Source: Shewanella fidelis ATCC BAA-318
GTDB lineage: Bacteria; Pseudomonadota; Gammaproteobacteria; Enterobacterales; Shewanellaceae
DNA: 64,000 bases
Reading direction: 5' to 3'
Assembly (NCBI RefSeq): GCF_000518605.1
Contig: NZ_JADX01000018.1
Location: forward strand, 1-64,000
The notes beneath the pieces were generated by a model that saw nothing but the letters and a program-made list of their open reading frames with translations, was not told where the DNA came from and ran no database searches. The translations under genes and the position numbers were made by a program. Positions 29,225 to 39,142 of the stretch are shown piece by piece; position 1 is the stretch's first letter; every line of letters begins with the position of its first letter.

Positions 29225-29617
29225 TGCCAATCGCGATAAGAAGTTGATCGACTCAGAGCGATTTTTGGCAAACTAATTCAAGCCGACTAGCTGTAATAAT
29301 GCTTATACCAATCAGTACAAGAATTTGATCAACTCAGAGCGGTTTTTGGCAAACTAATTCAAGGCGAATAGCTGCAATAATGGTTATTCCCTTATAAAGC
29401 TAATCAACGCAGAAGTAGGCAGCCAAAAACGCTCCAGAATGGCGAGTTTTAGCGATTCTGATGCTGTGTTAACGACCTTGAACGTAGAGCAACTATGCTC
29501 TTCGCTCGTTGCCTTGCCTCAAAACCGCTAAACTCTCGCTGAGTGACTAAATATTTATACTGATTGGTATTATTCCCTTAAAAGCTAATCAACGCAGAAG
29601 TCGGCAGCCCAAAACGC
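29225..29617 (+). repeat. Degraded outer MITE copy D, split by copy C
   Basis: The left part (29225-29305, degenerate end TGCCAATCGCGATAAG, then GGCAAACTAATTCAAG) and right part (29570-29617, TTCCCTTAAAAGCTAATC onwards) would join into one element if copy C were removed. The right end is missing beyond 29617, next to the suhB terminator. It is older and more diverged than the copy inside it. Confidence 0.7.
29306..29569 (+). repeat. MITE-like element, copy C (264 bp), nested in copy D
   Basis: The most intact copy: ends TACCAATCAGTACAAG and TTATACTGATTGGTA, flanked by TTA on both sides (29303-29305 and 29570-29572). The flanks are halves of an older copy of the same element, so the TTA is a true target duplication created on insertion. 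Confidence 0.85.
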
Positions 29618-29623
29618 AGATAT

Positions 29624-29650
29624 AAAAAAACCGCCCTTAGGCGGTTTTTA
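29624..29650 (-). terminator. Terminator after suhB
   Basis: AAAAACCGCC-ctta-GGCGGTTTTTA, read leftwards, 14 nt past the suhB stop. Confidence 0.88.
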
Positions 29651-29663
29651 TGTAAAGCGTCAA

Positions 29664-30464
29664 TTAACGCTTAAGTGCTTCGCTCAATAATGGGCGGAAA
29701 GACTTAACTAATGCAGTTGTTGTCTTTGGAGAGCCAGCAACAATGTTGCCTGAAATTAGATAGTTGTGGTTACCAGTGAAATCAGTAACAGTACCGCCTG
29801 CTTCGCGAACGATTAGATCGCCTGCAGCGATATCCCATGGTTTTAGACCAATTTCAAAGAAACCATCAACGCGGCCAGCAGCTAGGTAAGCTAGATCAAG
29901 TGCTGCAGAACCTGCACGACGTACGTCAGCTGCTTGAGTGAAAGCAGTTGCAAATAACTTCATGTAAGTTTCAGTGTGTTGCTTAGCTTTGAATGGGAAA
30001 CCAGTAGCAATGATAGTTTCGTCTAAATCTTTGTTCGCTACACGGATACGGAAATCGTTAAGTTTAGCAAACTTACCACGAACAGCAGAGAATAGTTCAT
30101 CACGGATTGGATCGTAAACAACAGCGACTTCCGTTTTGCCTTTATATTGCATAGCAATAGAAACAGCAAAATGAGGAATGCCTCTTACGAAGTTGCTAGT
30201 GCCATCCAGAGGGTCAACAATCCATACGTAGTCTTTATTCGTTCCTTTGTTCTCACCACTTTCTTCACCAACAATAGTGTGGTCTGGGTAAGATTTACGG
30301 ATCTGGTACGTGATTGCAGCTTCAGCTTCCTTGTCTACGTTAGTCACGTAGTCGTTAATACCTTTAGAACTGACTTCAACTCGGTCTAGTTCTGCATAGG
30401 CACGCAAAATCGTTTGGCCGGCAGCGCGAGCGGCGCGCACAGCAATAGTATGCATTGGAAGCAT
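29664..30464 (-). CDS. suhB: Inositol-1-monophosphatase SuhB
   Basis: A 266-residue Mg-dependent phosphatase, one residue shorter than E. coli SuhB. Metal and substrate motifs are GEESG near residue 67, IVDPLDGTSNF near 84 and PWDIAAGDLIVREAGG near 213. In E. coli it also joins rRNA antitermination complexes. It is divergent from trmJ, the same arrangement as in enterics; a TATAAT-like element lies in the shared 156-nt gap. Confidence 0.95.
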   Translation of the reverse strand: MLPMHTIAVRAARAAGQTILRAYAELDRVEVSSKGINDYVTNVDKEAEAAITYQIRKSYPDHTIVGEESGENKGTNKDYVWIVDPLDGTSNFVRGIPHFAVSIAMQYKGKTEVAVVYDPIRDELFSAVRGKFAKLNDFRIRVANKDLDETIIATGFPFKAKQHTETYMKLFATAFTQAADVRRAGSAALDLAYLAAGRVDGFFEIGLKPWDIAAGDLIVREAGGTVTDFTGNHNYLISGNIVAGSPKTTTALVKSFRPLLSEALKR

Positions 30465-30620
30465 TGCAAATCCCCTGGATGTAAAAGAACGGATATAAAT
30501 TATCGGAGGCGGATTATACGCTATTTTGCCGTTATATCAAATGCTGATTTTTGTATAAGCAAAATGAGCCGCTTGTGGTAACATTCTTTCACGTGTTCTT
30601 TCAAAAAAATAAGTAGTTTC

Positions 30621-31379
30621 ATGCTCAGCAATATTCGCGTAGTTCTAGTCGGTACTTCCCACCCAGGGAATATAGGTTCAACAGCCCGTGCAATGAAAAC
30701 CATGGGGTTATCCAATTTATATTTAGCTGAGCCAAAGGTTGAGCCTGATGGTCATTCAATTGCGTTGGCTGCGGGGGCATCTGATATCCTAAAGCATGCA
30801 ATTACAGTGGGCTCAGTAGAAGAAGCGATTGCCGATTGTAGTTTAGTGATTGCTACAAGTGCACGTAGTCGTACATTAGACTGGCCAATGCTAGAGCCGC
30901 GTGAAGCGGGCGAGAAGCTAGTTGCCTCTGCGCTTAATGGTCCAGTAGCAATTGTATTTGGTCGTGAGAATAACGGCCTAACAAATGAAGAGCTTCAGCG
31001 TTGTGATTACCATGTAGCTATTCCTGCTAATCCTGAGTATACCTCGCTAAACTTAGCGCAAGCGGTGCAGATTATTTGTTATGAGGCGCGCGTAGCGCAT
31101 TTAGCGCAAGAAGCAAACACGACAGGTGCTGCAGAGCAAAGCGAAGATAATGAACAAGACTTCTCATCATCTAAAGAGCGTGAAAACTTTTTTGAACATT
31201 TAGAAACGACATTATCATCGACTAACTTCATTATTAAAAATCATCCGGGACAGGTTATGACTAAGCTGCGTCGCTTGTTTAGCCGAACCCGTATTGAACG
31301 TCAAGAGATGAACATTTTGCGTGGCATTTTGACTTCGATTGATAGAGTCGTTGCTAAAAACGAGACTACAGATAAATAA
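30621..31379 (+). CDS. trmJ: tRNA (cytidine/uridine-2'-O)-methyltransferase TrmJ
   Basis: A 252-residue SPOUT methyltransferase that 2'-O-methylates position 32 of several tRNAs. Family blocks are [22 protein letters not shown] near the start, [15 protein letters not shown] and [18 protein letters not shown], which form the knotted SAM site. cysE starts 22 nt after its stop, and the isc operon follows, an order shared by Shewanella and other Gammaproteobacteria. Confidence 0.95.
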   Translation: MLSNIRVVLVGTSHPGNIGSTARAMKTMGLSNLYLAEPKVEPDGHSIALAAGASDILKHAITVGSVEEAIADCSLVIATSARSRTLDWPMLEPREAGEKLVASALNGPVAIVFGRENNGLTNEELQRCDYHVAIPANPEYTSLNLAQAVQIICYEARVAHLAQEANTTGAAEQSEDNEQDFSSSKERENFFEHLETTLSSTNFIIKNHPGQVMTKLRRLFSRTRIERQEMNILRGILTSIDRVVAKNETTDK

Positions 31380-31401
31380 GTGCGAGAAGGGAAATAGCTA
31401 A

Positions 31402-32223
31402 ATGGGTGTTATCGCAAGACTGAAAGACGACATAGCCTCTATTTACCATAGAGATCCAGCCGCTAACGGAACGATTGAGATCCTGTTCAATTATCCGGGT
31501 ATGCAGGCAATTTGGATCCATAGGGTAAGTAATAAACTGTGGGTTAGAAATTGGCGACTTTCAGCGCGATGTTTATCGACATTTTCACGTTGGCTAACCG
31601 GAGTTGAAATTCATCCGGGGGCAACCATTGGTGATCGATTTTTTATTGACCACGGTATGGGGGTCGTCATTGGTGAAACGGCACAGATTGGCAATGATTG
31701 TACCCTTTATCATGGTGTAACACTCGGTGGTACAACTTGGCAGGCAGGTAAACGTCACCCAACATTAGGTAATAATGTGGTGATTGGTGCAGGGGCTAAA
31801 ATCTTAGGCCCTATCACCATGAACGATGGCGCACGAGTTGGCTCTAACTCTGTAGTTGTAAAAGATGTACCAGCCGATACTACCGTTGTCGGCATTCCCG
31901 GCCGAGTGGTGGCAACACCATCAGCACAATCGAAAGAAACCTCACAACGCCGCACAGAAATGGCCAAGAAATACGGTTTCGATGCCTATGCGGTTTCGCC
32001 TGACAACCCAGATCCGGTTGCTAACGCAATTGGGCAAATGCTCGATCACATGCATTTAATGGATTCGAAAGTACAAGAAGTGTGTCAGGCTGTGCAAAAT
32101 ATGGGCGGAAGCGTCTGCACAGAGAAGCTGCCAGAGCTTGATGTAGAAGATTTTAGCGAAGCAGAATTAGCGGCAGCGCAGAAGCGTCAGAAGTCATTAG
32201 ATGAGTTTGATCCCATTATCTAG
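31402..32223 (+). CDS. cysE: Serine O-acetyltransferase
   Basis: A 273-residue hexapeptide-repeat acetyltransferase that makes O-acetylserine, the first step of cysteine synthesis. It has GIEIHPGA-type start ([27 protein letters not shown]), the left-handed helix repeats and [16 protein letters not shown]. The long C-terminal tail beyond residue ~190 is typical of one CysE class. Its place just before isc links cysteine supply to the sulfur donor of Fe-S assembly. It ends with a terminator, so isc has a separate promoter. Confidence 0.95.
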   Translation: MGVIARLKDDIASIYHRDPAANGTIEILFNYPGMQAIWIHRVSNKLWVRNWRLSARCLSTFSRWLTGVEIHPGATIGDRFFIDHGMGVVIGETAQIGNDCTLYHGVTLGGTTWQAGKRHPTLGNNVVIGAGAKILGPITMNDGARVGSNSVVVKDVPADTTVVGIPGRVVATPSAQSKETSQRRTEMAKKYGFDAYAVSPDNPDPVANAIGQMLDHMHLMDSKVQEVCQAVQNMGGSVCTEKLPELDVEDFSEAELAAAQKRQKSLDEFDPII

Positions 32224-32278
32224 CAGAATGTGCGTTTAAAATCACAAATGCCATTGAATCTTGCCTAATAAACAGGTT

Positions 32279-32309
32279 AAATACCCCAGCAAAATGACGG
32301 GGTATTTAT
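32279..32309 (+). terminator. Terminator after cysE
   Basis: AAATACCCC-agcaaaatgac-GGGGTATTTATTT. A stem of nine pairs with an eleven-base loop. Confidence 0.75.
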
Positions 32310-32329
32310 TTCCTGTCATGATCCTATTA

Positions 32330-32379
32330 ATACCTGACCAAAACGCTAGGTTTTATACTTGACTAAAATAGTCGGGTAT
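32330..32379 (+). promoter_or_regulatory. Two tandem IscR type 1 boxes and iscR promoter
   Basis: Two adjoining 25-bp sites: 32330-32354 (ATACCTGACC ... CTAGGT) and 32355-32379 (ATACTTGACTAAAATAGTCG then GGTAT). The second matches the type 1 IscR consensus (ATASYYGACT ... AGTCRRGTAT) almost perfectly. The E. coli iscR promoter has the same tandem layout, where [2Fe-2S]-IscR represses its own operon. TTGACT at 32359 may double as the -35 element. Confidence 0.85.
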
Positions 32380-32418
32380 GTTGAAATTAGCCTATGCTTT
32401 TTTGGGAGACGTAGTAGC

Positions 32419-32880
32419 ATGAAACTTACATCGAAAGGTCGGTACGCAGTCACAGCAATGTTAGATGTTGCTATGCATTCAACCAATGGTCCTGTGCCAT
32501 TAGCCGATATTTCTGAGCGTCAAGGGATCTCTCTATCTTACCTAGAACAACTCTTTGCAAAACTTAGAAAAAACGGCTTGGTTTCAAGCGTACGTGGCCC
32601 AGGTGGTGGATATCGCCTAGGTACAGACGCATGTGAGATCTCAGTTGGTATGGTTGTACGTGCGGTTGATGAGTCCGTCGATGCAACACGTTGTCAAGGT
32701 CAGGGAAACTGCCAGAGTGGAACGCGATGTTTAACCCATTCTCTTTGGGGAGACTTAAGTAATCAAATCTCCGATTTTTTGAATGGCATATCGTTAGCAG
32801 GATTAATGCACAAAAGAGATGTGCAGTTTATCTCCGTTAAACAGGATAAATTGCAGCAGGAGCAAAGACTTAGCATTTAG
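32419..32880 (+). CDS. iscR: Fe-S cluster assembly regulator IscR
   Basis: A 153-residue Rrf2-family regulator that senses iron-sulfur status. It has a winged helix at the N-terminus ([18 protein letters not shown]) and the three cluster cysteines C92, C98 and C104, at the same positions as in E. coli. I place the start at ATG 32419; the longer reading from 32359 would run through the operator. It heads iscRSUA-hscBA-fdx. Confidence 0.96.
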   Translation: MKLTSKGRYAVTAMLDVAMHSTNGPVPLADISERQGISLSYLEQLFAKLRKNGLVSSVRGPGGGYRLGTDACEISVGMVVRAVDESVDATRCQGQGNCQSGTRCLTHSLWGDLSNQISDFLNGISLAGLMHKRDVQFISVKQDKLQQEQRLSI

Positions 32881-32962
32881 CAGTTTTTGTGAACTATATA
32901 AAAATTATTTTTTGTACGTTGTAAGTGGTCTCCGCTAGAGGCTACAAAGTACGGAGTGTGTG

Positions 32963-34177
32963 ATGAAGCTACCTATCTATCTAGATTATGCTGCGACGAC
33001 GCCGGTTGATCCTCGCGTTGCAGAGAAAATGATGAAGTGTATGACAATGGACGGCATTTTTGGTAATCCAGCGTCTCGTTCTCACCGTTACGGCTGGCAA
33101 GCTGAAGAAGCTGTTGATATTGCGCGTAACCAAATTGCTGATCTTATCAATGCTGACCCACGTGAAATTGTTTTCACATCTGGTGCAACTGAGTCTGACA
33201 ACCTTGCAATTAAAGGTGTAGCTCACTTCTACCACAAGAAAGGCAAGCACATCATCACCAGTAAGACAGAGCACAAAGCTGTGCTAGATACTTGTCGCCA
33301 ACTTGAGCGTGAAGGTTATGAAGTGACTTATCTTCAGCCTGAGCCAAGTGGTCTAATTCCAGTTGCTATGATTGAAGCCGCTATGCGTGAAGACACGATT
33401 TTAGTGAGCATCATGCAAGTGAACAATGAAATCGGTGTTATCCAAGATATCGATGCCATCGGCGAGCTATGCCGTTCACGTAAAATTGTATTCCATGTTG
33501 ATGCAGCGCAAAGCGCAGGCAAAATGCCGATTGATGTGCAAAAGACTAAAGTCGACTTGCTATCAATCTCAGGCCACAAAATGTATGGGCCTAAAGGTAT
33601 TGGTGCACTATACGTAAGCCGTAAGCCACGTATTCGTCTAGAAGCAGCAATGCACGGTGGTGGACACGAGCGTGGTATGCGCAGTGGTACCCTTGCAACT
33701 CACCAAATCGTGGGTATGGGTGAAGCGGCTGCAATTGCAAAAGCTGATATGGAAGTGGATAACGAGCGTATTCGCCGTTTACGTGACAAGCTTTGGAATG
33801 GCATTAATCACATTGAAGAAACATATATCAATGGTGATATTGAAAACAGTGCTTGTGGCAGCTTAAACGTGAGCTTCAACTTTGTTGAAGGTGAGTCATT
33901 AATGATGGCACTTAAAGATCTAGCTGTTTCATCAGGTTCAGCTTGTACTTCAGCCAGCCTAGAGCCTAGCTACGTGTTACGTGCCTTGGGTCTGAATGAC
34001 GAGATGGCGCATAGCTCAATTCGATTCTCAATCGGTCGTTTCACGACAGATGAAGAGATCGACCATGCAATAGAAACGATTAAAGAATCTATTGGTAATT
34101 TAAGGGAAATGTCTCCGCTTTGGGAAATGTTCAAAGACGGTATCGATCTGGACACTGTTCAGTGGGCACATCACTAA
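32963..34177 (+). CDS. iscS: Cysteine desulfurase IscS
   Basis: A 404-residue PLP enzyme that takes sulfur from cysteine as a persulfide on C328 ([14 protein letters not shown]) and passes it to IscU, ThiI and others. The PLP lysine lies in SGHKMYG, and the protein ends in the usual WAHH. The start at ATG 32963 (ACGGAG 6 nt upstream) gives [14 protein letters not shown], matching the family. Confidence 0.97.
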   Translation: MKLPIYLDYAATTPVDPRVAEKMMKCMTMDGIFGNPASRSHRYGWQAEEAVDIARNQIADLINADPREIVFTSGATESDNLAIKGVAHFYHKKGKHIITSKTEHKAVLDTCRQLEREGYEVTYLQPEPSGLIPVAMIEAAMREDTILVSIMQVNNEIGVIQDIDAIGELCRSRKIVFHVDAAQSAGKMPIDVQKTKVDLLSISGHKMYGPKGIGALYVSRKPRIRLEAAMHGGGHERGMRSGTLATHQIVGMGEAAAIAKADMEVDNERIRRLRDKLWNGINHIEETYINGDIENSACGSLNVSFNFVEGESLMMALKDLAVSSGSACTSASLEPSYVLRALGLNDEMAHSSIRFSIGRFTTDEEIDHAIETIKESIGNLREMSPLWEMFKDGIDLDTVQWAHH

Positions 34178-34218
34178 CCCTTAACTTAATTCACGAATAG
34201 ATAAATTGGAGTTGTATC

Positions 34219-34602
34219 ATGGCTTATAGCGAAAAAGTAATTGATCATTATGAGAACCCACGTAACGTTGGTTCATTTGATAAAAATGATCCGTCAGTTG
34301 TAACTGGCATGGTAGGTGCACCAGCGTGTGGTGACGTAATGAAGCTACAACTGCGCATTGACGATAACGGTATTATTGAAGACGCTAAGTTCAAAACTTA
34401 CGGTTGCGGCAGTGCTATCGCGTCTAGCTCACTAGTAACAGAGTGGGTTAAAGGTAAGACAATTGAAGAAGCTGGTGCGATTAAAAATACTGATATCGCG
34501 GAAGAGTTAGCATTACCGCCAGTGAAAATTCATTGCTCAATTTTGGCTGAAGACGCGATTAAAGCCGCTCTTGAAGAGTACAAAACTAAGCAATCTAAGT
34601 AA
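34219..34602 (+). CDS. iscU: Fe-S scaffold protein IscU
   Basis: A 127-residue scaffold on which clusters are built before transfer. The three cluster cysteines are in [14 protein letters not shown] and IHCSIL, and the HscA-binding motif LPPVKIHC is intact. Third gene of the isc operon. Confidence 0.97.
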   Translation: MAYSEKVIDHYENPRNVGSFDKNDPSVVTGMVGAPACGDVMKLQLRIDDNGIIEDAKFKTYGCGSAIASSSLVTEWVKGKTIEEAGAIKNTDIAEELALPPVKIHCSILAEDAIKAALEEYKTKQSK

Positions 34603-34616
34603 TACCTGGAGTTAAG

Positions 34617-34940
34617 ATGGCAATTAGTATCACTCCCGCTGCGGCTGATCGAGTTAAGAGTTTCTTAGCTAGCCGCGGCAAAGGTTTAGGCTTACGTTTA
34701 GGGCTTAAGACATCCGGTTGTTCTGGTATGGCTTATGTGCTTGAGTTTGTTGATGACCTGAATGACGACGATGAAGTGTATGACGTTGATGGTGTAAAAA
34801 TTATTATTGACGCCAAAAGCTTTATCTATCTTCAAGGGATTGAGTTGGACTTTGTTAAAGAAGGTCTAAACGAAGGTTTCCAATTTAATAACCCTAATGC
34901 GAAAGGTGAATGTGGCTGCGGTGAGAGTTTTACCGTTTAA
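34617..34940 (+). CDS. iscA: Fe-S carrier protein IscA
   Basis: A 107-residue A-type carrier that delivers clusters to target proteins. The conserved cysteines are in KTSGCSGM and the C-terminal ECGCGESF. It begins 14 nt after iscU. Confidence 0.96.
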   Translation: MAISITPAAADRVKSFLASRGKGLGLRLGLKTSGCSGMAYVLEFVDDLNDDDEVYDVDGVKIIIDAKSFIYLQGIELDFVKEGLNEGFQFNNPNAKGECGCGESFTV

Positions 34941-34959
34941 GTCACTTAAAAGTTAAACT

Positions 34960-35484
34960 ATGAATTATTTCGAGCTGTTTAGTTTACTTCCTTCCTATGA
35001 TGTCGACACCGCCTTACTTGCAGATCGCTACCGCGAGCTGCAAAGGGCGGTTCATCCCGACAAATTTGCCAACGCGAGTGAGCAAGATAAGCGCCTTTCA
35101 GTGCAACGTACTGCGCAAATCAACGATGCTTTTCAAACGCTTAAGAACCCAATCCAACGTGCTGAACACTTGTTAGCATTGAAAGGGGTTGAACTGAGCC
35201 ACGAATCGACCACGCTAAAAGATACACAATTTTTAATGCAGCAGATGGAATGGCGCGAAGCGTTAGAAGATATCGCTGATAGCAATGCACCTGAAGATGA
35301 TATAGCAGCGTTATATGACTCATTTGAGCAATACGCTAAACAGATCACAGCAGAGCTGAAAGTGTTACTGATTAGCGATGTTGAAGTTGATCATTTGCAG
35401 GCGGCAGATCAAATTCGTAAACTCAAGTTTATGGCAAAATTACAAGACGAGTTGACTAGGGTGGAAGACTCACTCTTTGATTAG
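34960..35484 (+). CDS. hscB: Co-chaperone HscB
   Basis: A 174-residue J-domain protein that brings IscU to the HscA chaperone and stimulates its ATPase. The HPD signature is in RAVHPDKFA near residue 32, followed by the C-terminal three-helix IscU-binding part. Confidence 0.95.
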   Translation: MNYFELFSLLPSYDVDTALLADRYRELQRAVHPDKFANASEQDKRLSVQRTAQINDAFQTLKNPIQRAEHLLALKGVELSHESTTLKDTQFLMQQMEWREALEDIADSNAPEDDIAALYDSFEQYAKQITAELKVLLISDVEVDHLQAADQIRKLKFMAKLQDELTRVEDSLFD

Positions 35485-35554
35485 TCAGCGGCGTTAATTT
35501 TATAATATTGTTGGCTCAAGTTTTTGAGCCAACATTTTTTTAAGTTGGATATTT

Positions 35555-37417
35555 ATGGCACTTTTGCAGATAGCAGAGCCTGGACAGAGCGCTGCTCCCC
35601 ACCAACATCGTCTCGCAGTCGGGATCGATTTAGGCACCACTAACTCACTTGTTGCTGCGGTTCGTAGTGGCGTTGCGAACACTTTACCTGACGAAGATGA
35701 TAAACACGCTTTGCCTTCAGTAGTTCGATACACTCAAGACGGCGTACAAGTTGGTCTTGAAGCTGAAGCGTTTTCTGCTCAAGACCCACAAAATACCATT
35801 GTATCTGTTAAGCGTTTTATGGGTCGTAGCCTTGCTGATATTCAGTCTGGTTCACAGGCATTTGCTTATGAGTTCGAGTCAAGTGAAAACGGTTTACCCA
35901 TTTTTGTGACGCCGGCCGGTAAGGTTAACCCGGTACAAGTTTCAGCAGAGATTTTAAAACCACTGGTTGCTCGTGCAGAATCAACACTGGGTGGCACGCT
36001 TGAAGGTGTGGTTATCACAGTTCCTGCTTATTTTGATGATGCACAACGTCAAGGCACCAAAGATGCTGCAGCGCTTCTTGGTGTGAAGGTGCTACGCCTG
36101 TTAAATGAGCCTACAGCAGCAGCAATTGCCTATGGTCTAGATTCAGGTAAAGAGGGCGTTATCGCCGTTTATGATCTCGGTGGTGGTACCTTTGATATTT
36201 CAATTTTACGCTTGAATAAAGGCGTATTTGAAGTGTTAGCGACAGGCGGTGATTCCGCTTTAGGTGGCGATGACTTTGATCATGCACTGCAAGCTTACTT
36301 AATTGAACAATGGCAGTTAACTGATGTTAGCGCGAGCCTCAATCGAAAAATACAGATCGAAGCACGTCGCATTAAAGAAGCATTAACTGATGCAGCTGAA
36401 ATAACAGCAACAGTCGTAGATGACAATGGCAGTGAGTTGTCGCTAGCGATTAGTCGCGAGCTTTTTGACAGTTTAATTAGCAAGCTTGTAAAGAAAACCA
36501 TTGCAAGTTGCCGCCGTGCCTTACGCGACGCGGATGTCACTAGTGACGAAGTACTTGAAACCGTCATGGTAGGTGGTTCAACTCGTGTACCATTGGTACG
36601 CCAAGAAGTTGAAAGCTTTATGGGCAAACAGCCGCTGACTTCAATTGATCCGGATCGTGTCGTTGCTATTGGCGCAGCGATTCAAGCAGATATCTTAGTC
36701 GGTAATAAGCCAGAATCTGATTTATTATTACTTGACGTTATTCCGTTATCGCTTGGTATTGAGACCATGGGCGGATTAGTAGAGAAAGTAGTTTCACGTA
36801 ACACCACAATCCCCGTTGCCCGCGCTCAAGAGTTCACCACTTTTAAAGATGGTCAAACGGCAATGGCATTCCACGTAGTACAAGGTGAGCGTGAGCTGGT
36901 GGCAGATTGCCGCTCGCTTGCTAAGTTTACTTTGAAAGGGATCCCGCCACTTGCTGCAGGTGCGGCACACATTCGAGTGACGTTCCAAGTTGATGCGGAT
37001 GGATTGTTAAGTGTTACTGCGATGGAGAAGTCCACAGGTGTGCAATCAAGTATTCAAGTTAAGCCGTCATTTGGTTTAAGTGATGAAGAAATTGGTAGCA
37101 TGCTAAAAGACTCTATGGCTAATGCCAAAGACGATATTACTCGCCGTATGCTAGCTGAAAAGCAGGTAGAGGCAGCCCGTGTTCTTGAGTCGCTTAATGC
37201 CGCACTCAATAAAGACGGTGATTTACTATCAGACGATGAACGCTCTGCGATCCAAGCTGATATGGCATCACTTGCACAAACTGCAAGCGCAGACGATGCT
37301 GATGCGATTGAACAGGCTATTGAAGCACTAGATACAGCGACGCAGGACTTTGCTGCTAAGCGTATGGATAATTCAATCAGACTAGCCCTAAAAGGCCAGT
37401 CGGTTGACAATATATAG
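35555..37417 (+). CDS. hscA: Fe-S assembly chaperone HscA
   Basis: A 620-residue Hsp70-family ATPase specialised for releasing clusters from IscU. Nucleotide-domain motifs are [12 protein letters not shown] near residue 24, [17 protein letters not shown], and [13 protein letters not shown]; the substrate domain follows from ~residue 390. The 70-nt gap after hscB has a small inverted repeat (GCTCAAG..TTTGAGC) that does not end transcription obviously. fdx follows by 8 nt. Confidence 0.96.
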   Translation: MALLQIAEPGQSAAPHQHRLAVGIDLGTTNSLVAAVRSGVANTLPDEDDKHALPSVVRYTQDGVQVGLEAEAFSAQDPQNTIVSVKRFMGRSLADIQSGSQAFAYEFESSENGLPIFVTPAGKVNPVQVSAEILKPLVARAESTLGGTLEGVVITVPAYFDDAQRQGTKDAAALLGVKVLRLLNEPTAAAIAYGLDSGKEGVIAVYDLGGGTFDISILRLNKGVFEVLATGGDSALGGDDFDHALQAYLIEQWQLTDVSASLNRKIQIEARRIKEALTDAAEITATVVDDNGSELSLAISRELFDSLISKLVKKTIASCRRALRDADVTSDEVLETVMVGGSTRVPLVRQEVESFMGKQPLTSIDPDRVVAIGAAIQADILVGNKPESDLLLLDVIPLSLGIETMGGLVEKVVSRNTTIPVARAQEFTTFKDGQTAMAFHVVQGERELVADCRSLAKFTLKGIPPLAAGAAHIRVTFQVDADGLLSVTAMEKSTGVQSSIQVKPSFGLSDEEIGSMLKDSMANAKDDITRRMLAEKQVEAARVLESLNAALNKDGDLLSDDERSAIQADMASLAQTASADDADAIEQAIEALDTATQDFAAKRMDNSIRLALKGQSVDNI

Positions 37418-37425
37418 GTAAGGTT

Positions 37426-37761
37426 ATGCCACAAATTGTATTTTTACCCCATGAAGAGTTATGTCCAGATGGCGCAGTTGTTGAGGCGAACGTCGGCGAA
37501 ACCGTATTAGACGTTGCACTACGCAATGGTATTCATATTGAGCATGCTTGTGAAAAGTCATGTGCTTGTACAACTTGCCATGTGATCATTCGTGAAGGCT
37601 TTGATGAGTTAGAAGAAAGCGATGAGCTTGAAGATGACATGTTAGATAAGGCATGGGGTTTAGAGCCTGAAAGCCGTTTGTCTTGTCAGTCTCGCGTGCC
37701 TGAAGCAGATCTTGTGGTGGATATTCCTAAGTACACCATTAATATGGTGAGTGAAGGCTAG
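37426..37761 (+). CDS. fdx: [2Fe-2S] ferredoxin of the ISC system
   Basis: A 111-residue ferredoxin supplying electrons for cluster assembly. The cluster cysteines are in EHACEKSCACTTCH and the downstream RLSCQSR. It follows hscA by 8 nt and ends at a terminator. Confidence 0.96.
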   Translation: MPQIVFLPHEELCPDGAVVEANVGETVLDVALRNGIHIEHACEKSCACTTCHVIIREGFDELEESDELEDDMLDKAWGLEPESRLSCQSRVPEADLVVDIPKYTINMVSEG

Positions 37762-37789
37762 GCATTTAGCCGACATGCTTAGTGATTTG

Positions 37790-37820
37790 AAAGCCAGTAG
37801 TTAGCGCTACTGGCTTTTTT
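37790..37820 (+). terminator. Terminator after fdx
   Basis: AAAGCCAGTAG-ttagcg-CTACTGGCTTTTTT. It separates iscX from the main isc transcript. A MITE-end-like sequence (TATACTGATTGGTATAAA) follows at 37847-37863. Confidence 0.88.
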
Positions 37821-37880
37821 GTATCTGCAGTTTTTATGGTTCGGCTATACTGATTGGTATAAATTCTGAGGAAAAGCACT

Positions 37881-38078
37881 ATGACACTGAAATGGGTAGA
37901 TTCACTTGAAATCGCTTTAGAGCTGTTAGAGCAATATCCAGATGTTGAGCCAGAAACCATTCGTTTTACCGATCTCAATCAGTGGGTATTGGCTTTAGAT
38001 TGTTTTGATGATGATCCTAGTCACTGCAATGAGCGGGTACTTGAGGCGATTCAAGCCAATTGGATTGCTGAAAAATAG
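37881..38078 (+). CDS. iscX: IscX, Fe-S assembly adaptor
   Basis: A 65-residue acidic protein (family start LKWVDSLEIALEL, middle LNQWVLALDCFDDDP) that binds IscS and iron and slows cluster formation. The length equals the E. coli protein. It comes after the fdx terminator, so it may depend on readthrough or its own promoter. Confidence 0.95.
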   Translation: MTLKWVDSLEIALELLEQYPDVEPETIRFTDLNQWVLALDCFDDDPSHCNERVLEAIQANWIAEK

Positions 38079-38265
38079 GACATCTTGACAATACGCATAG
38101 CATAAGTGTGATCTCGATCGAGCTTGTTGATTGTTGAGTGAGCAATTACGCTTGCAGTTGATCCGCATCAAGTGTATTCGCAAAATTTGTTCTAAATTGG
38201 AGTCTTACCTTGTTAGTTCCAGATACAAGCTTTATTTTGCGTTAATTATAAAAAGGGATGTTGGA

Positions 38266-38436
38266 ATGCATAAGTTACTATTATTAATCACAATATTTTT
38301 GTCTCCAAGCATTGCGTTTGCTCATGAAGGTCATGGTGGAGTAGGTTTGTTTCATCATTTCGTCGACTTAGCGCCAGCTCTAGGATTATTAGTGGTTATT
38401 GCTGCTGGTTTAATGTGGGTTAAGAACCGTAAGTAA
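38266..38436 (+). CDS. Small exported membrane protein with His-rich segment
   Basis: A 56-residue protein I do not recognise. It has a signal peptide (MHKLLLLITIFLSPSIAFA), then HEGHGGVGLFHHF with five His residues in 12, then one transmembrane helix (ALGLLVVIAAGLMW) and a basic end KNRK. AAAAGGGA lies 7 nt before ATG 38266, better than upstream TTG 38131. The His cluster would face the periplasm and could bind metal; this is inference. It sits alone between iscX and ndk. Confidence 0.72.
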   Translation: MHKLLLLITIFLSPSIAFAHEGHGGVGLFHHFVDLAPALGLLVVIAAGLMWVKNRK

Positions 38437-38445
38437 TATTGTGAT

Positions 38446-38479
38446 AAACGATTGGCTAATTTAGTTGGTCAATCGTTTA
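38446..38479 (+). terminator. Weak terminator after the small membrane protein
   Basis: AAACGATTGGC ... GGTCAATCGTTT: a stem of about nine pairs without a clear T tract, so termination is uncertain. Confidence 0.4.
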
Positions 38480-38666
38480 GTCTTAGTTAATTTAGCGGCT
38501 TTTTAAGCAAAGCAGTGTCCGCTAAATGTGACGCATCTATAGTTTTTCCCTCAAGATATCAGACTTATCTCAATAAGATGGCGGTTTTAGGGTAGGCAAT
38601 AGCCCTATAATTTCGTATAATCCGCGCGAAAATTAAAACCCCCTATATTCAAGAAGGAAGCTTTTC

Positions 38667-39098
38667 ATGGCTATCGAACGTACTTTTTCTATCATTAAGC
38701 CTGATGCTGTTGCAAAAAACAACATTGGTGCTATCTATAACCGTTTTGAAACGGCTGGCCTGAAAATCATCGCTTCTAAAATGATTCACCTAAGCCAAGA
38801 GCAAGCTGAAGGCTTCTACGCTGAGCACAGCGAGCGTCCTTTCTTTGGTGCACTAGTTGCGTTCATGACTTCTGGTCCTATCATGGTTCAAGTTCTTGAA
38901 GGTGAAAATGCTGTTCTTGCACACCGTGAAATTCTAGGTGCTACTAACCCAGCTGAAGCTGCAGAAGGCACAATTCGCGCAGATTTCGCAGAAAGCATCG
39001 ACGAGAACGCTGCTCACGGTTCTGACTCATTAGCATCTGCTGAGCGCGAAGTAGCATACTTCTTCAGCGCTGAAGAGCTATGCCCACGCACTCGTTAA
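38667..39098 (+). CDS. ndk: Nucleoside diphosphate kinase
   Basis: A 143-residue enzyme that moves gamma-phosphate from ATP to other NDPs through a phospho-His. The catalytic His is in NAAHGSDS, and the start [14 protein letters not shown] is typical. AAGGAAG lies 7 nt before ATG 38667. TATAAT-like hexamers at about 38610-38622 could form the promoter. Single gene. Confidence 0.97.
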   Translation: MAIERTFSIIKPDAVAKNNIGAIYNRFETAGLKIIASKMIHLSQEQAEGFYAEHSERPFFGALVAFMTSGPIMVQVLEGENAVLAHREILGATNPAEAAEGTIRADFAESIDENAAHGSDSLASAEREVAYFFSAEELCPRTR

Positions 39099-39117
39099 TT
39101 CGAATGTGTTAAACAAC

Positions 39118-39142
39118 AAAGGAGCCATTTGGCTCCTTTTTT
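39118..39142 (+). terminator. Terminator after ndk
   Basis: AAAGGAGCC-attt-GGCTCCTTTTTT, 20 nt after the stop. Confidence 0.88.

Noticed and set aside
38131..38265. Longer start (TTG 38131) for the small membrane protein
   Set aside because: It would bury the signal peptide behind 45 residues, whereas ATG 38266 has a strong ribosome site and puts the signal peptide at the N-terminus.
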